The notes under the pieces were generated by a model. That model saw only the letters and a program-made list of their open reading frames with translations. It did not search any database and was not told the DNA's origin. A program made the translations under genes and the position numbers. A DNA stretch of 64,000 nt from Paenibacillus tarimensis. GTDB taxonomy: Bacteria; Bacillota; Bacilli; Paenibacillales; Paenibacillaceae. Every line of letters starts with the position of its first letter. Position 1 is the stretch's first letter. Where the stretch lies: assembly GCF_021532315.1 (NCBI RefSeq), contig NZ_JAKGAO010000027.1, positions 27,314 to 91,313 on the forward strand. The letters run 5' to 3'. Below are positions 48,795 through 58,111 of this stretch, in pieces.

Positions 48795-49691
48795 ATGCCA
48801 GTCAAAACAAAAGGCACCGTAAATATCGGCGGCCATGATATCTCGATCAGTAATCCCGAGAAGCTGCTGTGGCCGGAGGCAGGCATTACGAAGCTTGTCT
48901 ATCTGGAAAAGCTGGCCGTATTAGCGCCTTACCTGCTCAAGCATTGTCAAGGCCGCTATCTGACCACAATCCGTTACCCGAACGGCATTCATGGCAAATC
49001 ATTCTACCAGAAGAACTGCCCGGAGCCCGTTCCGCCCTATGTGCGGATCGCGGAGCAGGGAGGCATCCAGTATGTTCATCTGGATTCGCTGCCGACTCTG
49101 ATCTGGCTGGGAAACCTGGCCTGTCTGGAGTTCCATGCATCCTTCGACCGGATCGGGCAGCCCGAGCAGCCGACGGAGTGGATTCTTGATATCGATCCCT
49201 CACTCGATGAGGAGCCGCGCATTATGAGAGCCGCATGGCTGGCTGGAGAACTGCTGCGCTCGCTCGGGCTTCAGTCGGTCCCCAAGACGTCAGGCGCAAC
49301 CGGCGTCCAGATAATAGTCCCTGTAGAACCCGATTTAACCTTTGACGAGCTTCGGCTGTTTGGCCAGTTCATCGGAGAATATCTTGCCCGGGCGCATCCT
49401 GAGCTGTTCACGGTTGAACGGTTGAAGAAGAATAGAGGAGCCCTGATCTACCTCGATTATCTTCAGCACTATCAAGGCAAAACCTTGTCCGCCCCTTATA
49501 CGCCGCGGGCTCGCCAAGCGGCCTCCGTCTCGACTCCTCTCTACTGGGAAGAGGTTCGCGAAGGCGTGCATCCCGCCGACTACAATCTTCACACCATCGG
49601 AGAGAGGCTGGCAAAGCATGGCGATCTGCTGGATCGTGTACCGGCACAGAACATCCGCGCACTGCTTGATTTCATTACACGTAAAGGGTGA
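48795..49691 (+). CDS. LigD-type primase/polymerase as a separate protein
   Basis: 298 aa. Motifs of the LigD polymerase (archaeo-eukaryotic primase fold) are NPEKLLWPEAGITK, ARYL-like GRYLTTIRYPNGIHGKSFYQKN, WILDIDPS (catalytic aspartates), TSGATGVQIIVPV and LIYLDYLQHYQGKT, then APYTPRA. It fills and templates ends during end joining. No phosphoesterase domain is present in this or the previous gene. Seven bases separate it from the ligase gene. Confidence 0.9.
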   Translation: MPVKTKGTVNIGGHDISISNPEKLLWPEAGITKLVYLEKLAVLAPYLLKHCQGRYLTTIRYPNGIHGKSFYQKNCPEPVPPYVRIAEQGGIQYVHLDSLPTLIWLGNLACLEFHASFDRIGQPEQPTEWILDIDPSLDEEPRIMRAAWLAGELLRSLGLQSVPKTSGATGVQIIVPVEPDLTFDELRLFGQFIGEYLARAHPELFTVERLKKNRGALIYLDYLQHYQGKTLSAPYTPRARQAASVSTPLYWEEVREGVHPADYNLHTIGERLAKHGDLLDRVPAQNIRALLDFITRKG

Positions 49692-49729
49692 GCGTCGCTG
49701 GACGCTATCCCGCGCACAGGCTGAAATCA

Positions 49730-51157
49730 CTAAAGCAGCGGTGACAGCATCCGCGCGACTACCTGTCCGAACCGGCTGCGCAGCGGCCGGGAACGGATCT
49801 CATACAGACTAAGCTCATGCGAATTCGCCAAATCCTCTATAAAATCTTCCTCGATCTTCTTCATCGGCTTAGGATCGAACAGCAGCGCGTTGATCTCAAA
49901 GTTACTGTAGAAGCTCCGCTGATCCATATTAGCTGTCCCAACCGAAGCGAGCAGATGGTCGACAAGCAGCACCTTTGCGTGCATGAAGCCCTTTCCATAC
50001 CGGTACACACGTACCCCGGCCGCCATTAATTCCTCTACGTAAGATAAGCTGGCAGCCAGCACAAGCTTCGAATCCGATACACCCGGAATTATGATTCTCA
50101 CATCCACACCGCTCAAAGCCGCCGTTCGCAGCGCCATCAGCAAGCTTTCATCCGGAATGAAGTACGGCGTAGCGATATAGATACGTTTCTTCGCCGCTGC
50201 AAGAGCCGCAAACACACATTCCAGGATTTCTTCCAATCCGCTGTTCGGTCCGCTGGAGACAATCTGCACCTGCTCATCGCTGCTGCAATGATGCAGCGGC
50301 AGATACTCGGGGTCAGACAGTTTCTCCCTTGCCGTGAACCACCAGTCCTTCAGGAATACCTCCTGCAGGTAATAAACCGAGTCGCCTTCAAGCCTGACAT
50401 GTGTGTCGCGCCAATAGCCCAGCTTCGGATTTTTGCCTAAGTACTCATCCCCGATATTAATACCCCCGATAAAACCTACTGTCCCGTCGATAATGGCAAT
50501 TTTGCGGTGATTCCGATAGTTAATACGCTTATCAAAAAAAGCGATACGCGGTGTCAAGAAGCATTCGGTCTCCACGCCCGCTTGCTCAAGCTCCCTTATG
50601 TATTCACTGCTAAGCTCGTAACTTCCCACCCCGTCATAGATCAGCCTGACCTTGATCCCCTGCTTCGCCTTGCGGATAAGCAGCTCCTTGAATCTGCAGC
50701 CGATCTCATCGTGGCGGATCGTATAGTACTCCATATGCACATGATGCTCGGCCTTCTCAATTGCTGCAATTATCGCATCGAAGGTTGCCTGCCCGTCCGT
50801 GAGGACCTCTGCCTTATTGCAGCCGGTTATCGGGGAATCCGTAAAATGATGCAGCAGATGGAACAGCCTCTCCTGGTGCAAGTAATCCCGGTTAGTCATA
50901 TCAGACGGCCGGTGGATCAGCTTGCTGCGCCTGAGGGCCGTTAGCCTGACCTCCTCCGGCGGTATGCCGCGCTTGCGGATCTTATGCCGGTTCCGGTATT
51001 CCTTTGCAAGGAAATAGTACATTACAAAGCCGATCACCGGGAGTACAAACAAGATTAGAATCCAGGCTACCGATTTGGCGGGACGGCGGAATTCAAGAAT
51101 GAGAATAGTGGCGATCTGAAAGATGAAGATAAGCAGTGCAATTGTAAACCAGAACAT
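49730..51157 (-). CDS. cls: Cardiolipin synthase
   Basis: 475-aa phospholipase D-family synthase. Two membrane helices open the protein (MFWFTIALLIFIFQIATILIL and WILILFVLPVIGFVMYYFL), followed by two HKD motifs: NHRKIAIIDGTVGFIGG and FMHAKVLLVDHLLASVGTANMD. It joins two phosphatidylglycerol molecules to make cardiolipin. Start with GAAGGAGG upstream; the 22-codon extension is rejected. Confidence 0.93.
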   Translation of the reverse strand: MFWFTIALLIFIFQIATILILEFRRPAKSVAWILILFVLPVIGFVMYYFLAKEYRNRHKIRKRGIPPEEVRLTALRRSKLIHRPSDMTNRDYLHQERLFHLLHHFTDSPITGCNKAEVLTDGQATFDAIIAAIEKAEHHVHMEYYTIRHDEIGCRFKELLIRKAKQGIKVRLIYDGVGSYELSSEYIRELEQAGVETECFLTPRIAFFDKRINYRNHRKIAIIDGTVGFIGGINIGDEYLGKNPKLGYWRDTHVRLEGDSVYYLQEVFLKDWWFTAREKLSDPEYLPLHHCSSDEQVQIVSSGPNSGLEEILECVFAALAAAKKRIYIATPYFIPDESLLMALRTAALSGVDVRIIIPGVSDSKLVLAASLSYVEELMAAGVRVYRYGKGFMHAKVLLVDHLLASVGTANMDQRSFYSNFEINALLFDPKPMKKIEEDFIEDLANSHELSLYEIRSRPLRSRFGQVVARMLSPLL

Positions 51158-51351
51158 GTTTCCCGCCTCCTTCACAGTCCTGTCATTATTGTACCCAAAA
51201 AACGGCGGCTGCGTTACAGACATGCCTGCAAGGGGCTGTCTCCTGCTTATTCAGACATCTATTACTTCTATTTTGTTGGCATGTTTTAGAGCTTTCAAGA
51301 ATAAATAGCTATAGAACGTTCAAACATGATGAGCCGGCTGGAAGGAGATGC

Positions 51352-52371
51352 ATGTTGAGAAGAGCCAGATCAGGCAAATGGTCGCTGATGGTTATTCGTG
51401 GCGCAGACAAAAATGTCAAACAGTTTCAAGTATCCAAACGCTCCATGATTGCTGCCCCAGCCGCTGCCCTGCTTGCCGTATCCGGCTGCTTTATCACCCT
51501 ACAGATGCGCTCCGCCCACCTGATCGGGGAGCTTGAAGAGCAGCTCGAGCAGCAGTCATCCGCCTGGGAAGCAACTGTCGAAGAGAAGGACAGTCATATC
51601 GAAGAGCTGGAAGAAAATGTTGCCGAGCTGTCCGAGCATACCGAGGAGATGAAGGCCAAGCTCCAGGATCTGTACGAGCTCGAGAGCCGGCTTAAGAGCT
51701 TCATCGAAACTTACGGAGGAGAAGCTCCTACCGGCGCGTCGGCACCGGCTCTTCCCCCTGCAGCCGCAGCTGCCGTTTCCTCCATAACGGCAGCCTCCCT
51801 GCCCTCGGCTGCTCCGCCGTCCGCTGGAGAAACAGCAGATCAGATGATTGCCATGCTGAATGGCGATGAGCCGGATTTTCGGCAGCTGACCGCCATGATT
51901 AACGATATGGAAGAGGCTATGGAATACTCGCTGAAGCAGGCTAAGCTCCGGCAGGCTGCGGCAAATGCCGTTCCAACCGGGTGGCCCACAACCTCCAAGC
52001 GTATGACATCCGGCTTCGGCTACCGGACCGATCCCTTTACCCGTAAATCCACCTTCCACGCAGGGATTGATATCGCCGGCAGCACCGGGGACGCCGTCTT
52101 CGCTGCTGCAGATGGAACTGTTACGGAGAGCGGCTACGATTCGGGCAAGGGCAATTATATTATCATTAAACACCGGAGAGGACTCCAAACGGTCTATATG
52201 CATCTAAGCCAACGAGAAGCGAAGGAAGGGGAAAGCGTCGTGCGGGGCGAGAAAATCGGTCTGCTTGGCTCAACCGGCCGCAGCACCGGGCCTCACCTTC
52301 ATTTTGAAATCATGCAGCACGACGAGCCCGTCAACCCGTTAAAATATCTCAGGCTAGTAAAGGAGGACTAA
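51352..52371 (+). CDS. M23 peptidase with coiled coil
   Basis: 339 aa. A basic cytoplasmic N-terminus (MLRRARSGKWSLMVIRG) precedes one membrane segment (residues about 32-52, which contains VSGC, so lipid attachment cannot be excluded). A coiled coil of about 65 residues (EQLEQQSSAWEATVEEKDSHIEELEENVAELSEH) leads, via an Ala/Pro linker, to an M23 domain with HAGIDIAG, HLSQ and HLHFEI. The peptidase would cleave peptidoglycan cross-links. The bactofilin gene follows after two bases, a pairing seen where bactofilins position M23 enzymes. Confidence 0.87.
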   Translation: MLRRARSGKWSLMVIRGADKNVKQFQVSKRSMIAAPAAALLAVSGCFITLQMRSAHLIGELEEQLEQQSSAWEATVEEKDSHIEELEENVAELSEHTEEMKAKLQDLYELESRLKSFIETYGGEAPTGASAPALPPAAAAAVSSITAASLPSAAPPSAGETADQMIAMLNGDEPDFRQLTAMINDMEEAMEYSLKQAKLRQAAANAVPTGWPTTSKRMTSGFGYRTDPFTRKSTFHAGIDIAGSTGDAVFAAADGTVTESGYDSGKGNYIIIKHRRGLQTVYMHLSQREAKEGESVVRGEKIGLLGSTGRSTGPHLHFEIMQHDEPVNPLKYLRLVKED

Positions 52372-52373
52372 CC

Positions 52374-52835
52374 ATGTTCAAAGACCATTCCAGCAAGCGG
52401 CTTTCGGTAACCGACACATTAATTGGCCAGGGCACAGTCGCAGAGGGCAAGATTAGCTGCGAAGCAGGACTGCGTGTGGAGGGCGAATACCGGGGTGATA
52501 TTACCTGCAAAGGCGATGTCATTATCGGGGAATGCGGCGTGGCCCGCTCCAATATTGAAGCACGGGACGTCACGATTGCGGGCAAGGTATACGGAGACAT
52601 CCAGACTACCGGCAGGCTCACCATCACTTCTTCCGGCCAGCTGCACGGCAACGTCGCAGCCAAGGCTCTAATCATACTGGACGGTGCTGTGCTGAACGGT
52701 TCCTGCCGGATGAACGACAAGCAGTCCGAAGGTGCAAAGACCGGTTCCCAGCCGCATGCCGTCCAGGACCGCGACAATTCCCAGCAGTCCGCCAAGGAGC
52801 AGCGCGAAGGCGCCAAGGCTAGACAGGCTGGCTAA
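52374..52835 (+). CDS. Bactofilin cytoskeletal protein
   Basis: 153 aa with a right-handed beta-helix core of about 95 residues (GTVAEGKISCEAGLRVEGEYRGDITCKGDVIIGECG, then GKVYGDIQTTGRLTITSSGQLHGNVAAKALIILDGAVLNGS) typical of DUF583/bactofilin. A polar tail follows. Bactofilins self-assemble into membrane-associated filaments. It overlaps functionally with the adjacent M23 enzyme at the wall, and the genes are close enough to be one operon. Confidence 0.92.
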   Translation: MFKDHSSKRLSVTDTLIGQGTVAEGKISCEAGLRVEGEYRGDITCKGDVIIGECGVARSNIEARDVTIAGKVYGDIQTTGRLTITSSGQLHGNVAAKALIILDGAVLNGSCRMNDKQSEGAKTGSQPHAVQDRDNSQQSAKEQREGAKARQAG

Positions 52836-52890
52836 GTTAAAGTCAGGGCGCCTCCTTCTAAGCCAGCCAGGCTCCCTGTCGCTCTTCATT

Positions 52891-52930
52891 AACAAAACAA
52901 GGCGCTGCATGTGCAGCGCCTTGTTTTGTT
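52891..52930. terminator. Perfect bidirectional terminator
   Basis: A palindrome with arms AACAAAACAAGGCGCTGCA and its exact complement, with poly-A and poly-T ends both ways. It ends the bactofilin transcript and the converging gene. Confidence 0.9.
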
Positions 52931-53231
52931 ACTTGCCTTCATTGTCCTGTTCATTCTGCCGCTCTGTCCGCTCCATATAGCGGTCATAGCGGTCGTCGAT
53001 CTCGCGGGCGATGCTGCGGAACCGCTTGGTCTCTTCTACGATTGGGTCATGCATGGACTGAATCCGGACCTCATATTTGGGCGAAAGCTTCGCTTTAAGG
53101 CGGGCTTCGCGGTCCCTGTCTTCCTCTACAGGCCCATCAGTCAGACGGCCTGCCAGCTCTTGCTCCAGTTCACTACCCTGCTCCTGTTCCGGGTCCATGT
53201 CCTGACTCTCCCGATTATCGGATTCCTTCAT
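52929..53231 (-). CDS. Uncharacterised charged helical protein, 100 aa
   Basis: A hydrophilic protein of 100 residues with runs of Glu, Asp and Arg (DPEQEQGSELEQELAG, IVEETKRFRSIAREIDDRYDRYMERTE) and no membrane segment; probably helical or disordered. I recognise no named family. Start at the ATG at 53231 with GGGAG nine bases upstream. It ends at a bidirectional terminator. Confidence 0.6.
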   Translation of the reverse strand: MKESDNRESQDMDPEQEQGSELEQELAGRLTDGPVEEDRDREARLKAKLSPKYEVRIQSMHDPIVEETKRFRSIAREIDDRYDRYMERTERQNEQDNEGK

Positions 53232-53333
53232 CAACGATCACTCCCTTGATGACAAGCTCGGAAACTGTTCATCCCTGCTTATATTGCACCTTTACCCAAA
53301 GAATCAACCGGAACGAATAGCAACAAGCTTTAT

Positions 53334-54182
53334 CTATTTACCCGCTTCCTGAAGCAGAGTGAGCAGCTCGTCATGGATACTGCCGCTTGTCGCAACAACA
53401 TCCTTGATTCCCAGATGATACTCCTCACCGTTCAGACCGGTTACCCTTCCGCCGGACTCCTGGATCAGCAGTGAGCCTGCCGCCAGATCCCATGGGTGAA
53501 GTCCCATCTCCCAGAAGCCGCTCAGCCGGCCGGCAGCTACATAAGCCATATGCAGTGCGGCTGAACCCGAAGCACGGATATTACGAGCTTTCGGAGCTAC
53601 GTACTGAAGCTGCTTCATATTCAGCGGCAGCGCCTGCTGATGGTCGGCCGGGAATCCGGTTGCCAGCAAACTCTCACGTACCGCCTTCTCCTGCGATACC
53701 CGCATTCTGCGACCGTGCACATAGGCTCCCTTGCCCTTCTCGGCGATGAAGAGCTCATCACGTGAAGGATCATAGACAACACCAAGTATGATTTCACCCT
53801 TATACGCCAAAGCTATGGATACCACAAAGAACGGGAAGCCGTGGACGAAATTCGTCGTACCGTCGATCGGATCAACAATCCACAGATACTCAGCCTCCTT
53901 TACATTGTCAAGCGCTTCCAGAGAGGCGTTTGGTCCAGGCTCTACCCCTTCTTCACCCAGAAAAGAGTGATCCGGAAAATGCGTCATGATCAGGTTACGG
54001 ATCATCGTCTCCGAACCCTTATCTATTTCGGTCACCAGGTCATGCTGCGAGAATTTCATATTGAGGCTCACATAACTGCCTAACTTCGTCTTTATCCATT
54101 CCCCCGCTTTCGCCGCGCAGTTGATGGCGACGGCTGCAAAGCTCTTCCGTCCCACGATTGGTTCTTGAACTTCATCACTCAC
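53334..54182 (-). CDS. Inositol monophosphatase family protein
   Basis: 282 aa with the metal-binding motifs of the IMPase family: GEEG, WIVDPIDGTTNFVHGFPFF and WDLAAGSLLIQESGG. It would dephosphorylate inositol or a related phosphate ester with Mg2+. The start follows an acceptable ribosome site. No operon partner is obvious; the TauE/SafE gene begins on the same strand about 110 bases downstream of its start region. Confidence 0.9.
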   Translation of the reverse strand: MSDEVQEPIVGRKSFAAVAINCAAKAGEWIKTKLGSYVSLNMKFSQHDLVTEIDKGSETMIRNLIMTHFPDHSFLGEEGVEPGPNASLEALDNVKEAEYLWIVDPIDGTTNFVHGFPFFVVSIALAYKGEIILGVVYDPSRDELFIAEKGKGAYVHGRRMRVSQEKAVRESLLATGFPADHQQALPLNMKQLQYVAPKARNIRASGSAALHMAYVAAGRLSGFWEMGLHPWDLAAGSLLIQESGGRVTGLNGEEYHLGIKDVVATSGSIHDELLTLLQEAGK

Positions 54183-54294
54183 TTATCATCACTTCTTTCT
54201 GTTTATATCATCCACGCTACCTAATCTACCGTTCACTAACTAGTATACGTCTCCTGCATGGCCAAGTTTCGCCTCTTAGCCCGGCCCGCAGCGC

Positions 54295-55113
54295 CTAAAT
54301 TTGGGTCAAGCCTTCAATAATCAGCTGTGCCGAGAGAATAAACAGGGTTACGCGCAGCAGCCACAGCAAGCCTTTACCTGACATTCGGACGGCTATGTAG
54401 GCGCCAACCTTCCCGCCAATCCATGCACCAGGAATAAGTGCCAGCACCAGTCTCCAGTCCGTTTCACCGATGACCGCATGAACTCCGCTGCCCAGTATGG
54501 ATGACAGAAATATGACAAACATTGAAGTTGCCGTCGCCACATGCGGCGGAAAGCGGAATAAGAGGACCATAACCGGAACAAACAGTGAACCGCCCCCTAT
54601 ACCGAAGAGACCGGACACAAGCCCGACACCAAATCCCACCAGCAGCCCGGGCAGGAGGGCAAAGCCGTACTCGTGACTCTGTCCCTGCTGGTCCACATAC
54701 GTTCTGCTGATAGGCCAGATCTTAGCCGATGGCTTAATATAATCCCGCGCAATCAGCAGTCCAGCCATCAGGAGGATGAATACGCCAAACATAAGCTGGA
54801 ACCAACCGCCCTGAAGCCGTCCTGTGACGGCTGATCCAAGCATGGCTGCCGGGCCGCTGCTGATGAAGAGCATCCAGCCGATCCGGAAGTCTACCCGCTT
54901 CTTCTTGGTATACGACAATGTAGAGGCAAGTGCTGTGACAATTAGCACAGCCAACGAGGTCCCCACCGCTGCTGCATGGCTGATTTCACCGCCGGTAAGA
55001 ACCGGACCGAGCAGCATCAGTGAAGGGACAATAATAATTCCGCCGCCTAAACCTACTATACTGCCGAATACGGCAGCCAGCAGTCCAAGCAGGACCAGCA
55101 GTATAATCTCAAT
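54295..55113 (-). CDS. TauE/SafE-family sulfite exporter
   Basis: 272-aa membrane protein with about eight helices and the paired TauE signatures IVGLGGGIIIVPSLMLLG and GLFGIGGGSLFVPVMVLLF, one in each half. The family exports sulfite or other small organosulfur anions. Start at MIEIILL with AGAAGGTG upstream. Substrate is not indicated by the neighbours. Confidence 0.85.
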   Translation of the reverse strand: MEIILLVLLGLLAAVFGSIVGLGGGIIIVPSLMLLGPVLTGGEISHAAAVGTSLAVLIVTALASTLSYTKKKRVDFRIGWMLFISSGPAAMLGSAVTGRLQGGWFQLMFGVFILLMAGLLIARDYIKPSAKIWPISRTYVDQQGQSHEYGFALLPGLLVGFGVGLVSGLFGIGGGSLFVPVMVLLFRFPPHVATATSMFVIFLSSILGSGVHAVIGETDWRLVLALIPGAWIGGKVGAYIAVRMSGKGLLWLLRVTLFILSAQLIIEGLTQI

Positions 55114-55445
55114 CATATGCTCACACCTTCTAAGTACGGACAAGTTCGGATATCCGCGCACAGTCAGCCGTTATTACCAGCATCCCCAGCCGCCCGCTGT
55201 TTCAACCAGCTACCGCCCGTATCACCTATTGGGGAAAAAAAACCGCCAAGAAGCCCTGACGGTGTTTACGAATAACGTCCACGGTCTGACGAAAACCCTG
55301 CCGCACCCCGGCAATACGATAACTGTACCGGCATTTAAGCCCTGGTTCTCCTCTAATACCCTTTAAACCGATAACGCGTTACATGTAACCCTTCTTGTTC
55401 AACGTACTGGATTTTATCTCATCATTCAAGCATAGCCTGCCCGCA
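55114..55445. other. Intergenic region between tauE and uvsE
   Basis: A 332-base interval without a supportable gene. It holds the uvsE-side terminator near 55235-55264 and some short frames with no usable start. Nothing else was recognised. Confidence 0.5.
55235..55264 (-). terminator. Terminator downstream of uvsE
   Basis: CACCGTC/GGCGGT hairpin on the minus strand followed by eight T, about 180 bases past the uvsE stop. Confidence 0.55.
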
Positions 55446-56531
55446 TCAGGTTGGTATCACAATCGTCGCACCGTCCAGCACCCGGACCGCTTCCCCCCGC
55501 TGTTCAGCTGACCGGAAATCTTCCATGAGGCGCATAAGCGCTTCGTCCTTGCGTTTGGCCTCCAGCATGACGTCCAGCCGTTTGCAGGAGGAAGCAGCCC
55601 CTTGCAGGAAGCGGAGCAGCGGCTCATAGTCGACATGGTCAGCATGACCGCGCGGGTCCTTCGTGCTCTTCGGGCTCGAAGCGTGAATCTTCGGCGGCAG
55701 GAACAGCTCACTTTCAGCCGGTTGCTCATCCGGGATTACGGTGGCATCAGACTGTTCCCCATCCCTTTGGCCAGTCGAGGCCAGCCGGTCGTTCTCACGC
55801 TCCCATGTCTGCACGATGCGCGGCCACAGATCGCCAAGCAGCTGCTCCTCGGTAATCCCACCGTCGTTCACGGCATGATGGTGAATATCCAATACCATCG
55901 GCACCCCGGCACGCTCAGCAATCTCCAGGGTCTCCTGCGTATTAAAGGTTTTATCATCGTTCTCGAGCGTTACCCTGCTGCGCAGCTTGGCATCGAGCTC
56001 GCCGAATTGGTCGACAAACCGGTCACCCGATACGCATTTGTCGCCGTATGAGCCGCCGACATGGATGTTGCATTTGGCCCGCTCGTCGAGCCCCATTGCC
56101 TCCAGCATCCGGATATGGTAATTCATATCGCGTATAGAGCTTTGCAGAACATCCGGCTTTGGCGTGTTGAGCACGCAGAAATGGTCAGGGTGGAAGGACA
56201 CCCGCATATGCTTGTCCCTCGCAAACTCCCCCACCTTGGCAAAGGCTTCTCTTACATCTGCATTCCGGTAAGGGTCCCAGTCACTGAGCCCCTCATGGGT
56301 GGTCAGCGGGATGATTTTTGAGGAGAACCGGTACATCCTTATGTCGTGGGCTGCCGCATGCCGGAGCACACGCAGCGCATTCTTCAAATTTTCTTCCGTA
56401 ATCCGCTCCAGCTTGCGAAGCGCCGCTTCCCGGTCGGCCAGTTTTGTAAAGTTTGCGTATGTCATCGTTCGGGACGGTGATGCATTCTCAAGCAGGACAC
56501 TCATCGCGACGAAGCCGAAGCGGACGATCAT
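55446..56531 (-). CDS. uvsE: UV damage endonuclease UvsE
   Basis: 361 aa. MIVRFGFVAMS, RMYRFSSKIIPLTTHEG, SFHPDHFCVLNTP, NIHVGGSYGDK, LENDDKTF and VPMVLDIHHHAVND are the conserved TIM-barrel metal ligands and substrate strands of UVDE. It nicks DNA 5' to UV photoproducts, giving an alternative to nucleotide excision repair. An insert of about 35 residues (ASTGQRDGEQSDATVIPDEQ) near the C-terminus is variable in the family. It overlaps the upstream 105-aa gene by ATGA, so the two are coupled. Confidence 0.9.
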   Translation of the reverse strand: MIVRFGFVAMSVLLENASPSRTMTYANFTKLADREAALRKLERITEENLKNALRVLRHAAAHDIRMYRFSSKIIPLTTHEGLSDWDPYRNADVREAFAKVGEFARDKHMRVSFHPDHFCVLNTPKPDVLQSSIRDMNYHIRMLEAMGLDERAKCNIHVGGSYGDKCVSGDRFVDQFGELDAKLRSRVTLENDDKTFNTQETLEIAERAGVPMVLDIHHHAVNDGGITEEQLLGDLWPRIVQTWERENDRLASTGQRDGEQSDATVIPDEQPAESELFLPPKIHASSPKSTKDPRGHADHVDYEPLLRFLQGAASSCKRLDVMLEAKRKDEALMRLMEDFRSAEQRGEAVRVLDGATIVIPT

Positions 56532-56845
56532 GAGCGATCCCCGAAGAACATCTCGTACGCCAGCGCCGTCTGAACCCGCGCTTCCTCCTCGGTCAGCTTG
56601 CGGACCAGCTGCATCTCCACCTGGGTCACTTCCTCACCCTGAAAGTTGATCTCGGCAATGGAGGCCGAAATTTTCACGATAGCGATGGCCTGATTGTCTG
56701 GCGCGTACGCAATGACCTTCTGCCCGGTCGGAAAGACGCGGAAGCCGCTCTTGACCATCTTGCCCTTGCCGTATTCCAGCAGCTCGTACAACTCCTGCTC
56801 AGACTTAAACTTGCATACCGAGTTAAACTCCGTTTCGAATCCCAT
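56528..56845 (-). CDS. Uncharacterised 105-aa protein upstream of uvsE
   Basis: 105 aa, soluble, with MGFETEFNSVCKF at the start and KSGFRVFPTGQKVIAYAPDNQAIAIVKISA then a C-terminal EVTQVEMQLVRKLTEEEARVQ. It resembles DUF2584-type proteins, but this is weak. Coupled to uvsE by a 4-base overlap, so a role in the same repair process or its control is plausible but not shown. Confidence 0.6.
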   Translation of the reverse strand: MGFETEFNSVCKFKSEQELYELLEYGKGKMVKSGFRVFPTGQKVIAYAPDNQAIAIVKISASIAEINFQGEEVTQVEMQLVRKLTEEEARVQTALAYEMFFGDRS

Positions 56846-56887
56846 ACCTGTCGCCTCCCTTGGATAATAAGTGCCATTAAACGGAAA

Positions 56888-56916
56888 CCGGACCGCACTT
56901 CCCTAAGTGCGTCCGG
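56888..56916 (-). terminator. Hairpin downstream of ddl
   Basis: CCGGACGCACTT pairs with AAGTGCGGTCCGG (one base mismatch) just past the ddl stop. The T-tail is weak. Confidence 0.55.
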
Positions 56917-56926
56917 CCCTGTTTGC

Positions 56927-58036
56927 TTATTCCGTGCCGCCGGTATAATCGATTTGCTGCTTCTCGGCATGGCGTTCGAGCGCCAGCTGAATCAGCTTAT
57001 CCAGCAGCTCCTGATACGAGAGCCCCGTTTCCTTCCACATCAGCGGATACATGCTGAACGGCGTAAAGCCCGGCATCGTATTCACTTCGTTGATCAGCAG
57101 CTTCCCGTCTTCCTTACGCATGAAGAAGTCCACACGGGACAAGCCGGACCCGTCAATCGCCAGGAAAGCGCGGACTGCCATCTCACGAACAGCTTCCGCC
57201 GTTTCATCAGGCAGCTGTGCGGGAATCTGCATGACCGATTTTCCGTCAATATACTTGGCGTTATAATCATAGAAGTCACCCGACGACACAACCTCGCCCG
57301 GCACCGATGCGCGGGGCTCGTCATTGCCGAGTACACTGACTTCAATCTCTCGCGCATCCACGAATTCTTCCACGATAACCTTACGGTCGAAGCGGAATGC
57401 ATAGTCAATCGCCTTTAACAGTTCCTCACGGTTCTTCGCCTTGGAAATCCCTACGCTTGAACCAAGATTAGCCGGCTTGATAAAGCAGGGATAGCCTAGC
57501 GACACTTCCACTTCCATCACGAAGAAATGGGGGTCCTTCTGCCACTGCGTCCGGTTGAAGTACCGGTAAGCGCACTGCGGAATCCCTTCCTGGGCGAACA
57601 CCTTTTTCATCATGATTTTGTCCATACCGACCGCACTGGCCAGTACCCCTGCGCCGACATAAGGCAGATTGGCCATCTCCAGCAGTCCCTGGACCGTGCC
57701 ATCCTCGCCAAATGTGCCGTGCAGCAGCGGGAACATAACATCTACACCTGATACAGCTGTCCGATCGTTCCCTGCTTTCTCCGTTAGGCCGGTAAACAGC
57801 GGCACAAGCGCATTATCTGTGCCGCTTTCCCCGAAACGGAGCTGCGCAACCTCCTCAGGAGCCTGCAGCAGCGGTGCACCCGAACGCCATTCTCCTTGCT
57901 TGGTAATATAGAAAGGTTTAATTTCGTACTTGGTATAATCAAATGCTTTCATCACCGCCAGCGCTGTCTGCAGCGAAACCTCATGCTCGCCCGACTTGCC
58001 GCCGTACAGCAGTCCAACCTTTATTTTCTCCCCCAT
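56927..58036 (-). CDS. ddl: D-alanine-D-alanine ligase
   Basis: 369-aa ATP-grasp enzyme making the D-Ala-D-Ala dipeptide for peptidoglycan; D-Ala comes from alr at 6225-7436. Motifs: GLLYGGKSGEHEVSLQTA, PLLHGTFGEDGTVQGLLEMANLPYVGAGVLASAVGMDK, KPANLGSSVGISKAKN and LLINEVNTMPGFTPFSMYPL. The F in HGTFGEDG marks the usual D-Ala form; nothing suggests a D-Lac or D-Ser ligase. Single-gene unit with a hairpin downstream. Confidence 0.93.
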   Translation of the reverse strand: MGEKIKVGLLYGGKSGEHEVSLQTALAVMKAFDYTKYEIKPFYITKQGEWRSGAPLLQAPEEVAQLRFGESGTDNALVPLFTGLTEKAGNDRTAVSGVDVMFPLLHGTFGEDGTVQGLLEMANLPYVGAGVLASAVGMDKIMMKKVFAQEGIPQCAYRYFNRTQWQKDPHFFVMEVEVSLGYPCFIKPANLGSSVGISKAKNREELLKAIDYAFRFDRKVIVEEFVDAREIEVSVLGNDEPRASVPGEVVSSGDFYDYNAKYIDGKSVMQIPAQLPDETAEAVREMAVRAFLAIDGSGLSRVDFFMRKEDGKLLINEVNTMPGFTPFSMYPLMWKETGLSYQELLDKLIQLALERHAEKQQIDYTGGTE

Positions 58037-58111
58037 GATGGTCCTCCGGTTAGTAAAATATCCACTTCGTTCCTATCCCATGCATGCGGCCTCTCATCAA
58101 GAATTGGCGCT

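Noticed and set aside
54824..55366. 180-aa plus-strand open frame
   Set aside because: It is mostly antisense to the TauE/SafE gene, has low-complexity Pro/Ser content and no ribosome site.
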